DNA of 6,049 nt from Gammaproteobacteria bacterium UBA4475 (GTDB taxonomy: Bacteria; Pseudomonadota; Gammaproteobacteria; Pseudomonadales; Azotimanducaceae): positions 1-6,049 of the forward strand of contig DGOD01000325.1 in the NCBI GenBank assembly GCA_002389265.1, read 5' to 3'. Of the stretch, positions 1 through 5,776 are shown in pieces. Made by a program: the position numbers and the translations under genes. Position 1 is the first letter of the stretch. Each line of letters starts with the position of its first letter. A model generated the notes under the pieces. That model ran no database searches. It saw only the letters and a program-made list of their open reading frames with translations, and was not told where the DNA came from.

Positions 1-431
1 TGGACCTGAGCGGCAGTACTGCGGCGGTTGCCGAACGTTACCAGGCTCGACCAGTGCTTGCGGTCTCAGCCCGAGGACCCAGCAGACCAAAGTTAAGGCT
101 TGTGGGTAAAGAGGTAACCTTGTTACCCAGGCACTGGGAATGGCTTGAGGAGCAACCGGGCGGCGCCTCAGTCGCCTTGCGTAAACTCGTCGAACAAGCC
201 CGCAAGGCCAATGTCGACACCGATCAGACACGCCGCGCGCGAGACGCGACCCACCGCTTTATGACAGCCATGGCAGGTGACCTTGCAGGGTTCGAAGAAG
301 CATCTCGCGCCTTGTTTGCCGGCGATCAGCGCCGCTTCACACTCGAAATTGAGCCGTGGCCGGCAGACATTAGAAACCATCTCGAGTTAATCTCAACTGC
401 TGGGTTTGCGACACCAATCCTGCTCACTTGA
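1..431 (+). CDS. DUF2239 family protein, C-terminal part (5' end outside window)
   Basis: The reading frame is open from the left edge (first full codon at 3) to TGA at 429-431, giving 142 visible residues. A GTG lies at 54, but the frame continues upstream with DLSGST, which resembles the D-L-x-G-S segment before the linker in DUF2239 proteins, so the true start lies before the window. The block GPSRPKLRLVGKEVTLLPRHWEWL, followed by QPGGASVALRKLVEQARK and later RFMTAMAGDLAGFEEASRALFAGD, is the family hallmark as I recall it. Family members are usually close to 200 aa, so about a quarter is missing. No membrane segment or signal peptide is visible. The biochemical function of DUF2239 is unknown; the basic RPK region and the helical R/K-rich part would suit nucleic-acid contact, but that is speculation. 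It runs convergently towards the small gene at 497-763. Confidence 0.85.
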   Translation, partial: DLSGSTAAVAERYQARPVLAVSARGPSRPKLRLVGKEVTLLPRHWEWLEEQPGGASVALRKLVEQARKANVDTDQTRRARDATHRFMTAMAGDLAGFEEASRALFAGDQRRFTLEIEPWPADIRNHLELISTAGFATPILLT

Positions 432-496
432 GCAGCGGAACGGGCATAAAAAAGCCCCGATCTAAATGGTCCAGCATCAAGAAAGAGTCGTCGTGA

Positions 497-763
497 TTAC
501 AGTCCGAGATTTCGCTTGAGGACCTCAGCTGAGGTAATAATGCGAGTGGTGCGATACAGCTCTGGATGTTTCTCACTATCAAGATAGTCTGTCGGATCGC
601 CGCTGGTGGCGCTGACAACCCAAGACGCCTCAGGCCGGTGCTCGCCGAGCAACTGACTCACTGAACGGGCATTAATGCCTAATACCTTAGCAACTGCGCC
701 ATAGGTGCAGCGGGTAGTTACCTTGTTCAGGTAAACCAAAATCTTGTCAACTTTCGCCTGCAT
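497..763 (-). CDS. Small hypothetical protein with possible MGMT/ATL-like DNA-binding fold
   Basis: An 88-aa frame from ATG (763-761) to TAA (499-497). The sequence before the ATG reads GCGAGTAGACAAGC, only a weak ribosome binding site. Residues 18-40 (RCTYGAVAKVLGINARSVSQLLG) look like the helix-turn-helix of O6-alkylguanine alkyltransferases, where T/S-Y-G-x-V/I-A-x-x-x-G is followed by the A-R-x-V recognition helix. Residues 44-55 (PEASWVVSATSG) would then match the PCHRV-V segment, with no cysteine at the acceptor position. That would make it a non-catalytic relative, comparable to alkyltransferase-like proteins, but this is inferred from motif resemblance only. The C-terminal part (HPELYRTTRIITSAEVLKRNL) is charged and fits a compact soluble domain. 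The composition looks protein-like and no better frame covers the region, so I consider it a real gene. It lies 247 bases downstream of the RIO kinase on the same strand, too far to assume co-transcription. Confidence 0.62.
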   Translation of the reverse strand: MQAKVDKILVYLNKVTTRCTYGAVAKVLGINARSVSQLLGEHRPEASWVVSATSGDPTDYLDSEKHPELYRTTRIITSAEVLKRNLGL

Positions 764-1010
764 GCTTGTCTACTCGCTAAATAATGTATGAATTGTAAAT
801 TCGGTTATAAGTTCTATCTGAAGAAACCCTACCGGATCTCTCAAGTTGCTGACCCGATCGGCATCAACACTTTGCCTCGTCACATAGCAAGTGAGCGTCT
901 CGCTTATCTTCGGATTTAACTGGAACACCCGGAACAATTCGATCTTGGGCGCTAAAGCACTGGTGGGGCTGTAGGTAAAATCAATCAGTGGCTTACATTT
1001 ATCACTACGA

Positions 1011-1868
1011 TCACAAGTCAGATTCCGCCTCTTGTAGACGTTCCAACCGCTCCATCTCTTCCATTCTGACCGCATCTATTTCGGCCATCACGGCATCAAC
1101 GTCTGCCAGCTCGGTACTTTCCTCGAACTCACCGGTTAGCGGGGTATCTGGTTCAAGCGTACCCTCTTCGTAGAGCGCCCACATTTCTTGCGCATAGCGG
1201 GTGTCGCGCAGTTCAGGGGCAAAAAACCCGTAATACCCTGTAATATTATTCACATCCCGAGCCAGCATCGCCTCGGCATGGTTATTACCCGCAGCATCAA
1301 CGACCTGCGGCAGATCTATAATCACGGGGCCATTGGGGTCTACCAAGACATTAAACTCTGAAAGATCACCGTGGATAATACCTGCACAAAGCATTAGCTG
1401 AACGTAATGCATCATCACTGCATGATCTCGAAGGGCCTCTTCCCGAGTAAAGGTTACCTCACTCAATCGCGGCGCGACTCTGCCTTCCGCATCAAAAATC
1501 ATCTCCATCAACAGCACACCATCAACGCAGCTGTAGGGCACAGGCACTCGCACGCCGACACTGGCCAAGAGCTTTAAAGCATCCACTTCAGCAGTCTGCC
1601 AGGTTTCTTCCTGCTGCTGCCGACCAAACTTCGAGCCCTTCTCCATCGCGCGAGCCCGCCGCGTATTCCGCACTTTACGGCCTTCCTGGTAAGTGACCGC
1701 CTGCTTAAAACCACGCTTGTTGGCTTCCTTATAAACTTTTGCACAGCGCACCTCAGCGCCGCAGCGAACGATAAAGACATCCGCTTCCTTACCACTCATC
1801 AATCGACCCTGGACCTCATCGATCAAGCCGTCTTCCAGCAATGGCTGGAGTCGTTTCGGAATTTTCAT
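1011..1868 (-). CDS. RIO1-family atypical serine protein kinase/ATPase
   Basis: A complete 285-aa protein, ATG at 1868-1866 preceded by AAGAGG four bases upstream, TGA at 1013-1011. It carries the RIO kinase core in order: the S-G-K-E-A-D-V-F nucleotide-binding loop (residues 25-32), the ATP-binding lysine in CAKVY (K44), the R/K-rich RIO-specific flexible loop (about 62-90), the hinge MEMI (121-124), the catalytic loop HGDLSEFN (166-173, with D168 and N173), and the metal-binding IDLPQ (184-188, D185) that replaces DFG. All key residues are intact. The C-terminus (about 240-285) is acidic and helical, rich in E, D, M and R, and probably forms a short coiled coil. Archaeal and eukaryotic RIO1 proteins act in small ribosomal subunit maturation; bacterial members are widespread in Gammaproteobacteria but poorly characterised. 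The protein is cytosolic, with no signal or membrane segment. It stands alone, with its own upstream gap (1869-2155). Confidence 0.95.
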   Translation of the reverse strand: MKIPKRLQPLLEDGLIDEVQGRLMSGKEADVFIVRCGAEVRCAKVYKEANKRGFKQAVTYQEGRKVRNTRRARAMEKGSKFGRQQQEETWQTAEVDALKLLASVGVRVPVPYSCVDGVLLMEMIFDAEGRVAPRLSEVTFTREEALRDHAVMMHYVQLMLCAGIIHGDLSEFNVLVDPNGPVIIDLPQVVDAAGNNHAEAMLARDVNNITGYYGFFAPELRDTRYAQEMWALYEEGTLEPDTPLTGEFEESTELADVDAVMAEIDAVRMEEMERLERLQEAESDL

Positions 1869-1962
1869 GCAACCTCTTAAAGTATGGCTCTGTAACCGAC
1901 ATTACCACTCACATTGACAACAGGCACGCGTCCACAACGCGGAGCGCAACAATGTTACGGGG

Positions 1963-1971
1963 ATTATCACA
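1963..1971 (-). promoter_or_regulatory. Candidate extended -10 promoter for the RIO1 kinase gene
   Basis: On the minus strand this reads TGTGATAAT, that is TG-T followed by GATAAT, matching the -10 consensus in five of six positions with an extended TGn. The hexamer 17 bases further upstream (ACGCAT) is a poor -35, which an extended -10 could offset. It would give a leader of roughly 90 nt to the ATG at 1868. A second possible -35, TTGTCA, lies at 1920-1915 but has no good -10 at the right distance. The call is by eye only. Confidence 0.3.
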
Positions 1972-1993
1972 CAATGACGGCCATCATGCGTTA

Positions 1994-1998
1994 CTCCT
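1994..1998 (-). promoter_or_regulatory. Strong Shine-Dalgarno AGGAG ahead of a six-codon mini-ORF
   Basis: On the minus strand AGGAG stands six bases before ATG (1987-1985), an ideal spacing. It opens a frame of only six codons (MMAVIV) closed by TGA at 1969-1967, directly followed by TAA. This is a better ribosome binding site than that of the RIO1 gene downstream. It may serve a leader peptide, or be the surviving 5' end of a lost gene. No other explanation for the site is visible in the gap. Confidence 0.3.
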
Positions 1999-2005
1999 GA
2001 TGAAT

Positions 2006-2020
2006 TTGACTATTAGTCAA
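2006..2020. promoter_or_regulatory. Perfect 15-nt palindrome, operator-like
   Basis: TTGACTATTAGTCAA: seven-base arms TTGACTA and TAGTCAA around a single central T, with no mismatch. The length, odd-numbered symmetry and TTGAC/GTCAA ends are typical of operators bound by dimeric HTH repressors such as TetR-family regulators; the family assignment is inference. It lies just upstream of the AGGAG and mini-ORF on the minus strand, about 140 bases before the RIO1 start. A related imperfect site of the same geometry lies at 4840-4854 ahead of the SDR gene. Confidence 0.4.
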
Positions 2021-2087
2021 TGAAACCGCGAATTAATTTCATTTTATGTTCAGACGCGGTCAAGCGGCCGGCGGATCCACCATTGCG

Positions 2088-2107
2088 GAGCCGGTAATTA
2101 CCGGCTC
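2088..2107 (-). terminator. Perfect 20-nt palindrome after the acyl-CoA dehydrogenase operon
   Basis: GAGCCGGTAATTACCGGCTC is a perfect inverted repeat with no unpaired centre. It starts 48 bases beyond the stop codon of the small dehydrogenase, on the side where the operon mRNA ends, so a transcript hairpin with a GC-rich base fits a terminator or 3'-end stabiliser. No T-tract follows on either strand, so it is not a classic Rho-independent terminator. As DNA it could also be a protein-binding site. Confidence 0.35.
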
Positions 2108-2155
2108 GCGGGGCTTGCAGCTCATCAAACCAGATCAATCACTGCCTAAATGCGG

Positions 2156-3292
2156 CTAAAAATCAAGCAATTGCGCGTAACGGTTACGATGAAAGGCCTG
2201 ATTGCCATAGGCACCCTCTACAGCTCGAGCGCGCTTGAGATAGAAGCCGGCATCAAAATCATCGGTCATACCAATACCACCATGAATCTGGATTAACTCG
2301 TTAGACATGTGGTGCAGGAACGCGCCAGCCTTACATTTCGCCAGGGAACACAATTGTGCCTGGCTCGGCGCCTCCCCATCAATGCCCTGCAACGCCGCCT
2401 CAACACAGGATCGGGCCAGCTCCATCTCTGAAAACAGGATAGCTGCCCTATGACCCAATGCCTGAAACGCACCAATCACTTGACCGAACTGGACACGAGT
2501 CTTCAGATAATCCAAGTTCATCGCAAACGCCTGGGCCGCCGTTCCCAGCATCTCCGCTGCCAAACCCGCTCGGCCCCGGTCCAGAATGTCTGTTAGTAAC
2601 TCAGCGCCTTGATCGAGTTCGCCGAGGATCGCGTCCTCGCCCACGAGAACATCCTCGAAATCAATATTGGCATAGCCACGACTATCAGCGGTTTTGAGCA
2701 CTTGCCGGCTGATTCCGGCAGTATCCGCTGGCAGCAAAAACACAGTAATACCCTCCGCATCCCCTGCCGACCCACTGGTCCGAGTCGCGACAATCAGTGC
2801 CGTCGCCGAACCACCCTCCAGTACCATCGTCTTACGGCCGGTCAAACTAAAGCCGTCAGCAGTTTTTTCTGCCTGCAGCGCGATGGCATTAGGCGCATGC
2901 CTGGGGCCTTCATCCACTGCCAGGGTCAAAATTTCAGAGCCGTCGACGACTTTAGGTAACCAAGCCTGTTTTTGAGCTTCAGTGCCACCCAACAATAGCG
3001 CCGACGCGCCCACCAGCGCCGAAGCCAATAATGGCGAGGCGGTCAGTTGCTTGCCGGTTTCCTCCAGCACGATGCCAAATGTCAGGTAGCCGAGATCTGA
3101 ACCACCATATTGCTCAGGCACTATAATTCCAGTCCAGCCCATGTCGACCATAGCCTGCCAGGTTTCCGCTTGAAACCCTTGTTCAACACCGCTGTCGCGC
3201 ATCGCACGAAACTTGGCGACCGGAGCCTGCTCTGTAACCCAGGCCTGCGCCTGGTCTCTGATCATTGTTTGTTCTTCCGTTAATGCTGCCAT
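2156..3292 (-). CDS. Acyl-CoA dehydrogenase, small (probably non-catalytic) subunit of a heteromeric enzyme
   Basis: A complete 378-aa member of the acyl-CoA dehydrogenase family, ATG at 3292-3290, stop TAA at 2158-2156. AAGGAAG at 3307-3301 stands eight bases before the ATG and fixes the start. The N-terminal helical domain is about 1-120, the beta domain about 121-225 and the C-terminal helical domain about 226-378. It keeps the FAD-contacting R-x-Q-F-G motif (TRVQFGQVIGAFQALGHR, residues 265-282) and the QIHGGIGMTDDF segment (335-346). The usual active-site bases appear absent: the position of the MCAD-type glutamate (Y-E-G) falls in VEGAYGN (359-364) and aligns with Tyr362, and the position of the IVD-type glutamate in helix G falls in DRGRAGLAAEMLG (238-250) and aligns with Gly. 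The loop normally reading T-E-P-x-A-G-S-D is DEGPRHAPNA (127-136). These features suit the partner chain of an alpha2beta2 FadE enzyme, made with the large subunit 27 bases upstream. The substrate is unknown. Confidence 0.94.
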   Translation of the reverse strand: MAALTEEQTMIRDQAQAWVTEQAPVAKFRAMRDSGVEQGFQAETWQAMVDMGWTGIIVPEQYGGSDLGYLTFGIVLEETGKQLTASPLLASALVGASALLLGGTEAQKQAWLPKVVDGSEILTLAVDEGPRHAPNAIALQAEKTADGFSLTGRKTMVLEGGSATALIVATRTSGSAGDAEGITVFLLPADTAGISRQVLKTADSRGYANIDFEDVLVGEDAILGELDQGAELLTDILDRGRAGLAAEMLGTAAQAFAMNLDYLKTRVQFGQVIGAFQALGHRAAILFSEMELARSCVEAALQGIDGEAPSQAQLCSLAKCKAGAFLHHMSNELIQIHGGIGMTDDFDAGFYLKRARAVEGAYGNQAFHRNRYAQLLDF

Positions 3293-3300
3293 CCTAATGA

Positions 3301-3307
3301 CTTCCTT
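3301..3307 (-). promoter_or_regulatory. Ribosome binding site of the small acyl-CoA dehydrogenase
   Basis: AAGGAAG on the minus strand, eight bases before the ATG at 3292. It lies inside the 27-base gap to the upstream large subunit, so the second cistron has its own strong initiation site. This suits balanced synthesis of two subunits from one mRNA. Confidence 0.7.
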
Positions 3308-3319
3308 AATTTGTAGGGA

Positions 3320-4540
3320 TCAGCCCTTTTGGGTATTTTCCGGGAGGCCTAAAATATTTTTCGAGATGATATTGTTCTGCACCTCAAATGAACCTCCGTA
3401 GATCGACATGGCTTTGCCTGACAGCCAGTTGCGGACTGTTGCAAGCTCAGCATCATTAAAACCCTCGCCTTCCCAGCCGAGACCACTATGCCCCATCAAC
3501 TCAAGGGTCAGTTCCGATTGGGTTTGGGCCACATGCGTGGCTGAATTTTTCAATATCGACGCCGAGGCACTAACCTCGACATTGCCTCTAGCCTCTGCGG
3601 CAATCCGACTGATGGTCAAGCCATGCGCCTGCGCATCCATTAAGTGGTTTGCCAGTCGTAAACGCAGATCTGCATCATCCAGACGCCCCTCGGCATCTGC
3701 ACCCACATAACGCTTAGCCATGTCTTGCAACGCCTCTGACTTGCCGCCACCGGTATTCCGTACGCCGGTTTGGCTCGCGCGTTCGTGTTGCAGCAAGCGT
3801 TTGCCAACACTCCAGCCATCATTCAAATTACCCAGCATATCGGTCTTGTCGGCTCGAGCATCGGTGAAAAATGTCTCACAAAATGGTGAAGCTCCAGCGA
3901 TCAGCTTGATGGGTCGCGTTTCGATGCCTGGTTGATCCATTTTCAGCATCAGAAAACTGATCCCGTTACGCTTCTTGGCCTTACTGTCGGTACGCACGAG
4001 CGCGCCACACCATTGCGAAATATCGGCCCCAGAGGTCCAGACCTTTTGCCCATTGACCACCCAGCTATCACCCTGATCTTCAGCTTTAGTCGCCAGTGAA
4101 GCCAGGTCAGAGCCCGCATTCGGCTCCGAATAACCCAGGCACCAGCGTATTTCACCCCGACACATCGGCGGTAGATGGCGAATCTTTTGATCTTCGGTGC
4201 CGTATTCGAGAATCGTCGGGCCAACCATCGTGACGCCCATGCCCGCCAACACAATAATCGGGTTAAAAGCACCAATCCGATTCATTTCCTCATGTAGGAT
4301 CTTGGTCTGAATATGATCAAGGCCGCCGCCACCATATTGACTCGGCCAAGTGGGCGTACCCCAGCCTTTCCCTCCCAGCCGCTGTTGCCAAAGTGACGCA
4401 TCGTCCTGCAGCGGACCGGTATACTCACCATAGCCCAACAGTTCAGCGCCTTTACCCTTTAACGTCGGTGGGAAATTTTCGTCTAGCCAGGTTCGTACTG
4501 ACTGGCGAAATGCCTCCTGCTCGTTACTGCGTTCAACCAT
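3320..4540 (-). CDS. Acyl-CoA dehydrogenase, large (catalytic) subunit of a heteromeric enzyme
   Basis: A 406-aa acyl-CoA dehydrogenase starting at ATG 4540-4538, with GGAG nine bases upstream. The frame is open to a TTG at 4606, but that has no ribosome binding site and would add 22 residues before the usual family start (ERSNEQEAFRQSVRTWLDEN). Domains: N-terminal helical about 1-128, beta domain about 129-235, C-terminal helical about 236-406. Visible motifs are W-P-x-x-Y-G-G-G (66-73), the FAD/substrate loop CLGYSEPNAGSDLASL (134-149), QKVWTSGA (165-172) and the C-terminal SIYGGSFEVQNNIISKNILG (379-398). The MCAD-type glutamate is replaced by glycine (Y-G-G), as is normal in FadE26/FadE34-like chains; the likely base is E253 in QHERA, matching the helix-G glutamate of isovaleryl-CoA dehydrogenase. 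The R-x-Q-F-G motif is missing and is supplied by the small subunit. It oxidises an acyl-CoA to the 2,3-enoyl-CoA in the cytosol and is first in the operon. Confidence 0.95.
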   Translation of the reverse strand: MVERSNEQEAFRQSVRTWLDENFPPTLKGKGAELLGYGEYTGPLQDDASLWQQRLGGKGWGTPTWPSQYGGGGLDHIQTKILHEEMNRIGAFNPIIVLAGMGVTMVGPTILEYGTEDQKIRHLPPMCRGEIRWCLGYSEPNAGSDLASLATKAEDQGDSWVVNGQKVWTSGADISQWCGALVRTDSKAKKRNGISFLMLKMDQPGIETRPIKLIAGASPFCETFFTDARADKTDMLGNLNDGWSVGKRLLQHERASQTGVRNTGGGKSEALQDMAKRYVGADAEGRLDDADLRLRLANHLMDAQAHGLTISRIAAEARGNVEVSASASILKNSATHVAQTQSELTLELMGHSGLGWEGEGFNDAELATVRNWLSGKAMSIYGGSFEVQNNIISKNILGLPENTQKG

Positions 4541-4625
4541 GTCCACATGCTCCAATTTCTGTCGTTGATATATCGCACCATCGGTACTTTTTTTTGCGTC
4601 TAACAATATATTAAAGGACTGATTG

Positions 4626-4636
4626 ACGGAGTCCGT
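4626..4636. repeat. Short perfect inverted repeat in the divergent promoter region
   Basis: ACGGA and TCCGT arms around a central G, directly preceded by TT-G, so the plus strand reads TTGACGGAGTCCGT. It sits just outside the AT-rich patch upstream of the dehydrogenase operon, where an operator would be expected. At this length it could be chance. Confidence 0.22.
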
Positions 4637-4839
4637 TCGCAGAGAAAAATCCGGTTACTCATCAATTCTGTCCCGTGCCAGCCAGAACCGCACTGTACCC
4701 TAGACACGGCCAAAACATCAAACATGGCGCAACCGCAAGCTGCCACGACATTCGCTCACCTGCGAGCATCTGAACCGTACTGTGGAAAACAGACACGTCG
4801 CTCGAACGTCACCGACGGGCCATTTTTGTGAAAGTTGGC

Positions 4840-4854
4840 TTGAGTCAGACTGAA
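4840..4854. promoter_or_regulatory. Imperfect 15-nt operator-like palindrome upstream of the SDR
   Basis: TTGAGTCAGACTGAA: seven-base arms around a central A, six of seven pairs matching. It shares length, single-base centre and TTGA ends with the perfect palindrome at 2006-2020. It overlaps a possible -35 (TTGAGT, 4840-4845), although the sequence 16-17 bases further on (TAAGTAT) is a poor -10. It ends 99 bases before the SDR start codon. A repressor site is plausible but not proven. Confidence 0.3.
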
Positions 4855-4944
4855 TTCTGGGTAAGTATGACCACGACTACGCAAAAAAACCGCGAGGCCC
4901 GGAAACCCCGTGACGCCTTGCAGACATTCAACATAGCAATCAAA

Positions 4945-4949
4945 GAGAG
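4945..4949 (+). promoter_or_regulatory. Ribosome binding site deciding the SDR start
   Basis: GAGAG within AAAGAGAGAATC, four bases before ATG at 4954. This purine-rich stretch, together with the family-typical N-terminus M-E-I-K, favours 4954 over the in-frame starts at 4828 and 4867. Confidence 0.6.
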
Positions 4950-4953
4950 AATC

Positions 4954-5715
4954 ATGGAAATTAAAGATCACAGCGCAATTATAGTCGGTGGCGCATCCGG
5001 CATGGCCCTGGCAACCGCCGAACTGTGGGTAGAGAAAGGCGGCAAGCTCGCCATACTGGACTTGCCCACGTCTGACGGTGCCGCCGTTGCAGAACGTTTG
5101 GGTGCCACCTTTTATCCTTGCAACGTCATGGACTATGAAGGTACGGAAGCCGCGATCAATGCAGCTGTCGAACAACTCGGTGGCGTCCACTTTGTCTGTA
5201 ACACAGCCGGCGGCGGTCTCGCCAAGCGCACAGTTGCCAGGGACGGGGCCCACCCGTTAGCAGACTTTCAAAGAGTCATTGATCTCAATTTGATTTCCGC
5301 TTTCAATATCTCGCGGCTGACAGCAGAAAAAATGGGCACCAACGAGCCCAACGAAGATGGTGAGCGGGGCGTGATCATTAATACGGCATCTATCGCGGCA
5401 TTCGAGGGCCAAATCGGCCAGGTGGCTTACTCAGCAGCCAAAGGCGGCATAGCCGCAATGACGTTAACAATGGCCCGAGATCTTGGCAGCATGGGTGTGC
5501 GGGTGATGACTATAGCGCCTAGCCTATTCAGCACTGGCATTACCAAAGGTATTCCTGAAGCTGCGTCACAAAATCTGGTCAAAGACGCAGCGTTTCCGAA
5601 GCGCATGGGCCGTCCGGTCGAGTATGCCAAGATGGCAGTTGCTATCTACGAAAACTGCATGATGAACGGCAGCACTATTCGAGTTGATGCCGGCGTGCGT
5701 TTCGCCCCCAAGTAA
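4954..5715 (+). CDS. SDR-family NAD-dependent dehydrogenase, type II 3-hydroxyacyl-CoA dehydrogenase (HSD17B10)-like
   Basis: A 253-aa classical short-chain dehydrogenase, ATG 4954, TAA 5713-5715, the normal length for the family. The Rossmann glycine motif lies at 11-18 (VGGASGMA), with D36 at the end of the second strand (ILDL), which favours NAD over NADP. NTAG is at 83-86, N112 in DLNLISAFN, and the catalytic S146 (NTAS), Y159 and K163 (YSAAK) are all present. The stretches [40 protein letters not shown] and [12 protein letters not shown] closely follow HSD17B10-type enzymes, which oxidise 3-hydroxyacyl-CoAs and some hydroxysteroids. Two departures stand out: the third glycine of T-G-x-x-x-G-x-G is Ala (A18), and the usual leading Thr is Val (V11). 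Divergent from the dehydrogenase operon, it could perform the third step of the same beta-oxidation-like cycle; that link comes from position only. Confidence 0.94.
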   Translation: MEIKDHSAIIVGGASGMALATAELWVEKGGKLAILDLPTSDGAAVAERLGATFYPCNVMDYEGTEAAINAAVEQLGGVHFVCNTAGGGLAKRTVARDGAHPLADFQRVIDLNLISAFNISRLTAEKMGTNEPNEDGERGVIINTASIAAFEGQIGQVAYSAAKGGIAAMTLTMARDLGSMGVRVMTIAPSLFSTGITKGIPEAASQNLVKDAAFPKRMGRPVEYAKMAVAIYENCMMNGSTIRVDAGVRFAPK

Positions 5716-5716
5716 G

Positions 5717-5765
5717 TCGAGTGACTCGCGGGCTCAGCCTATCAGGTGGGCCCGCATCAACTCGA
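5717..5765. terminator. Hairpin between convergent SDR and MBL genes
   Basis: The inner stem GCGGGC (5728-5733) pairs with GCCCGC (5750-5755) and extends inward with a G-T wobble, two pairs, a one-base bulge and CCT/AGG, leaving a loop of about three bases. Outer arms TCGAGT (5717-5722) and ACTCGA (5760-5765) can pair around it. A smaller alternative hairpin, CGAGT-G-ACTCG, occupies 5718-5728. The position between two gene ends suits a bidirectional terminator, but no T-run follows on either strand. Confidence 0.5.
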
Positions 5766-5776
5766 ACAACAAACAG

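Larger units (their letters stand above)
4541..4953. promoter_or_regulatory. Divergent intergenic region between the dehydrogenase operon and the SDR gene
   Basis: 413 bases with no convincing gene. It must hold the promoters for the leftward dehydrogenase operon and, probably, the rightward SDR. Visible elements: an AT-rich patch with an A-run on the minus strand (about 4587-4612) that contains a possible TATATT -10 about 65 bases before the large subunit start but no good -35; a perfect 11-nt inverted repeat ACGGA-G-TCCGT at 4626-4636; and an imperfect palindrome at 4840-4854. The plus-strand frame of the SDR is open back to 4828, but that stretch (rich in T, R and K) does not look like family sequence. 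No regulator gene lies in the window. Confidence 0.5.

Noticed and set aside
441..456. GGGC-ATAAAAAA-GCCC inverted repeat between the convergent genes at 431 and 497
   Set aside because: Only four strong pairs, with the A/T run inside the loop rather than after the stem, so it does not form a normal terminator on either strand.
770..1075. Minus-strand frame of 101 codons between the RIO1 kinase and the small gene, ending six bases before the ATG at 763
   Set aside because: It overlaps the last 65 bases of the RIO1 gene, has no recognisable family or ribosome binding site, and its downstream part reads like AT-rich spacer. The neat stop-to-start spacing is noted, but I would call it only if conserved in relatives.
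1841..2023. Plus-strand 60-codon frame across the RIO1 start and upstream gap
   Set aside because: It overlaps the RIO1 5' end in antisense, has no plausible ribosome binding site, and its composition is not protein-like.
2458..2975. Several plus-strand frames antisense to the small dehydrogenase
   Set aside because: They are shadows of a well-supported gene, overlap one another, and match no recognisable family.
4541..4606. 22-residue N-terminal extension of the large dehydrogenase from TTG at 4606
   Set aside because: There is no ribosome binding site before the TTG and the sequence is not family-like, whereas ATG 4540 has GGAG at nine bases.
4828..4953. N-terminal extension of the SDR to starts at 4828 or 4867
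   Set aside because: The added residues are low-complexity and basic, do not resemble a targeting signal, and the family starts at M-E-I-K with a good ribosome site before 4954.
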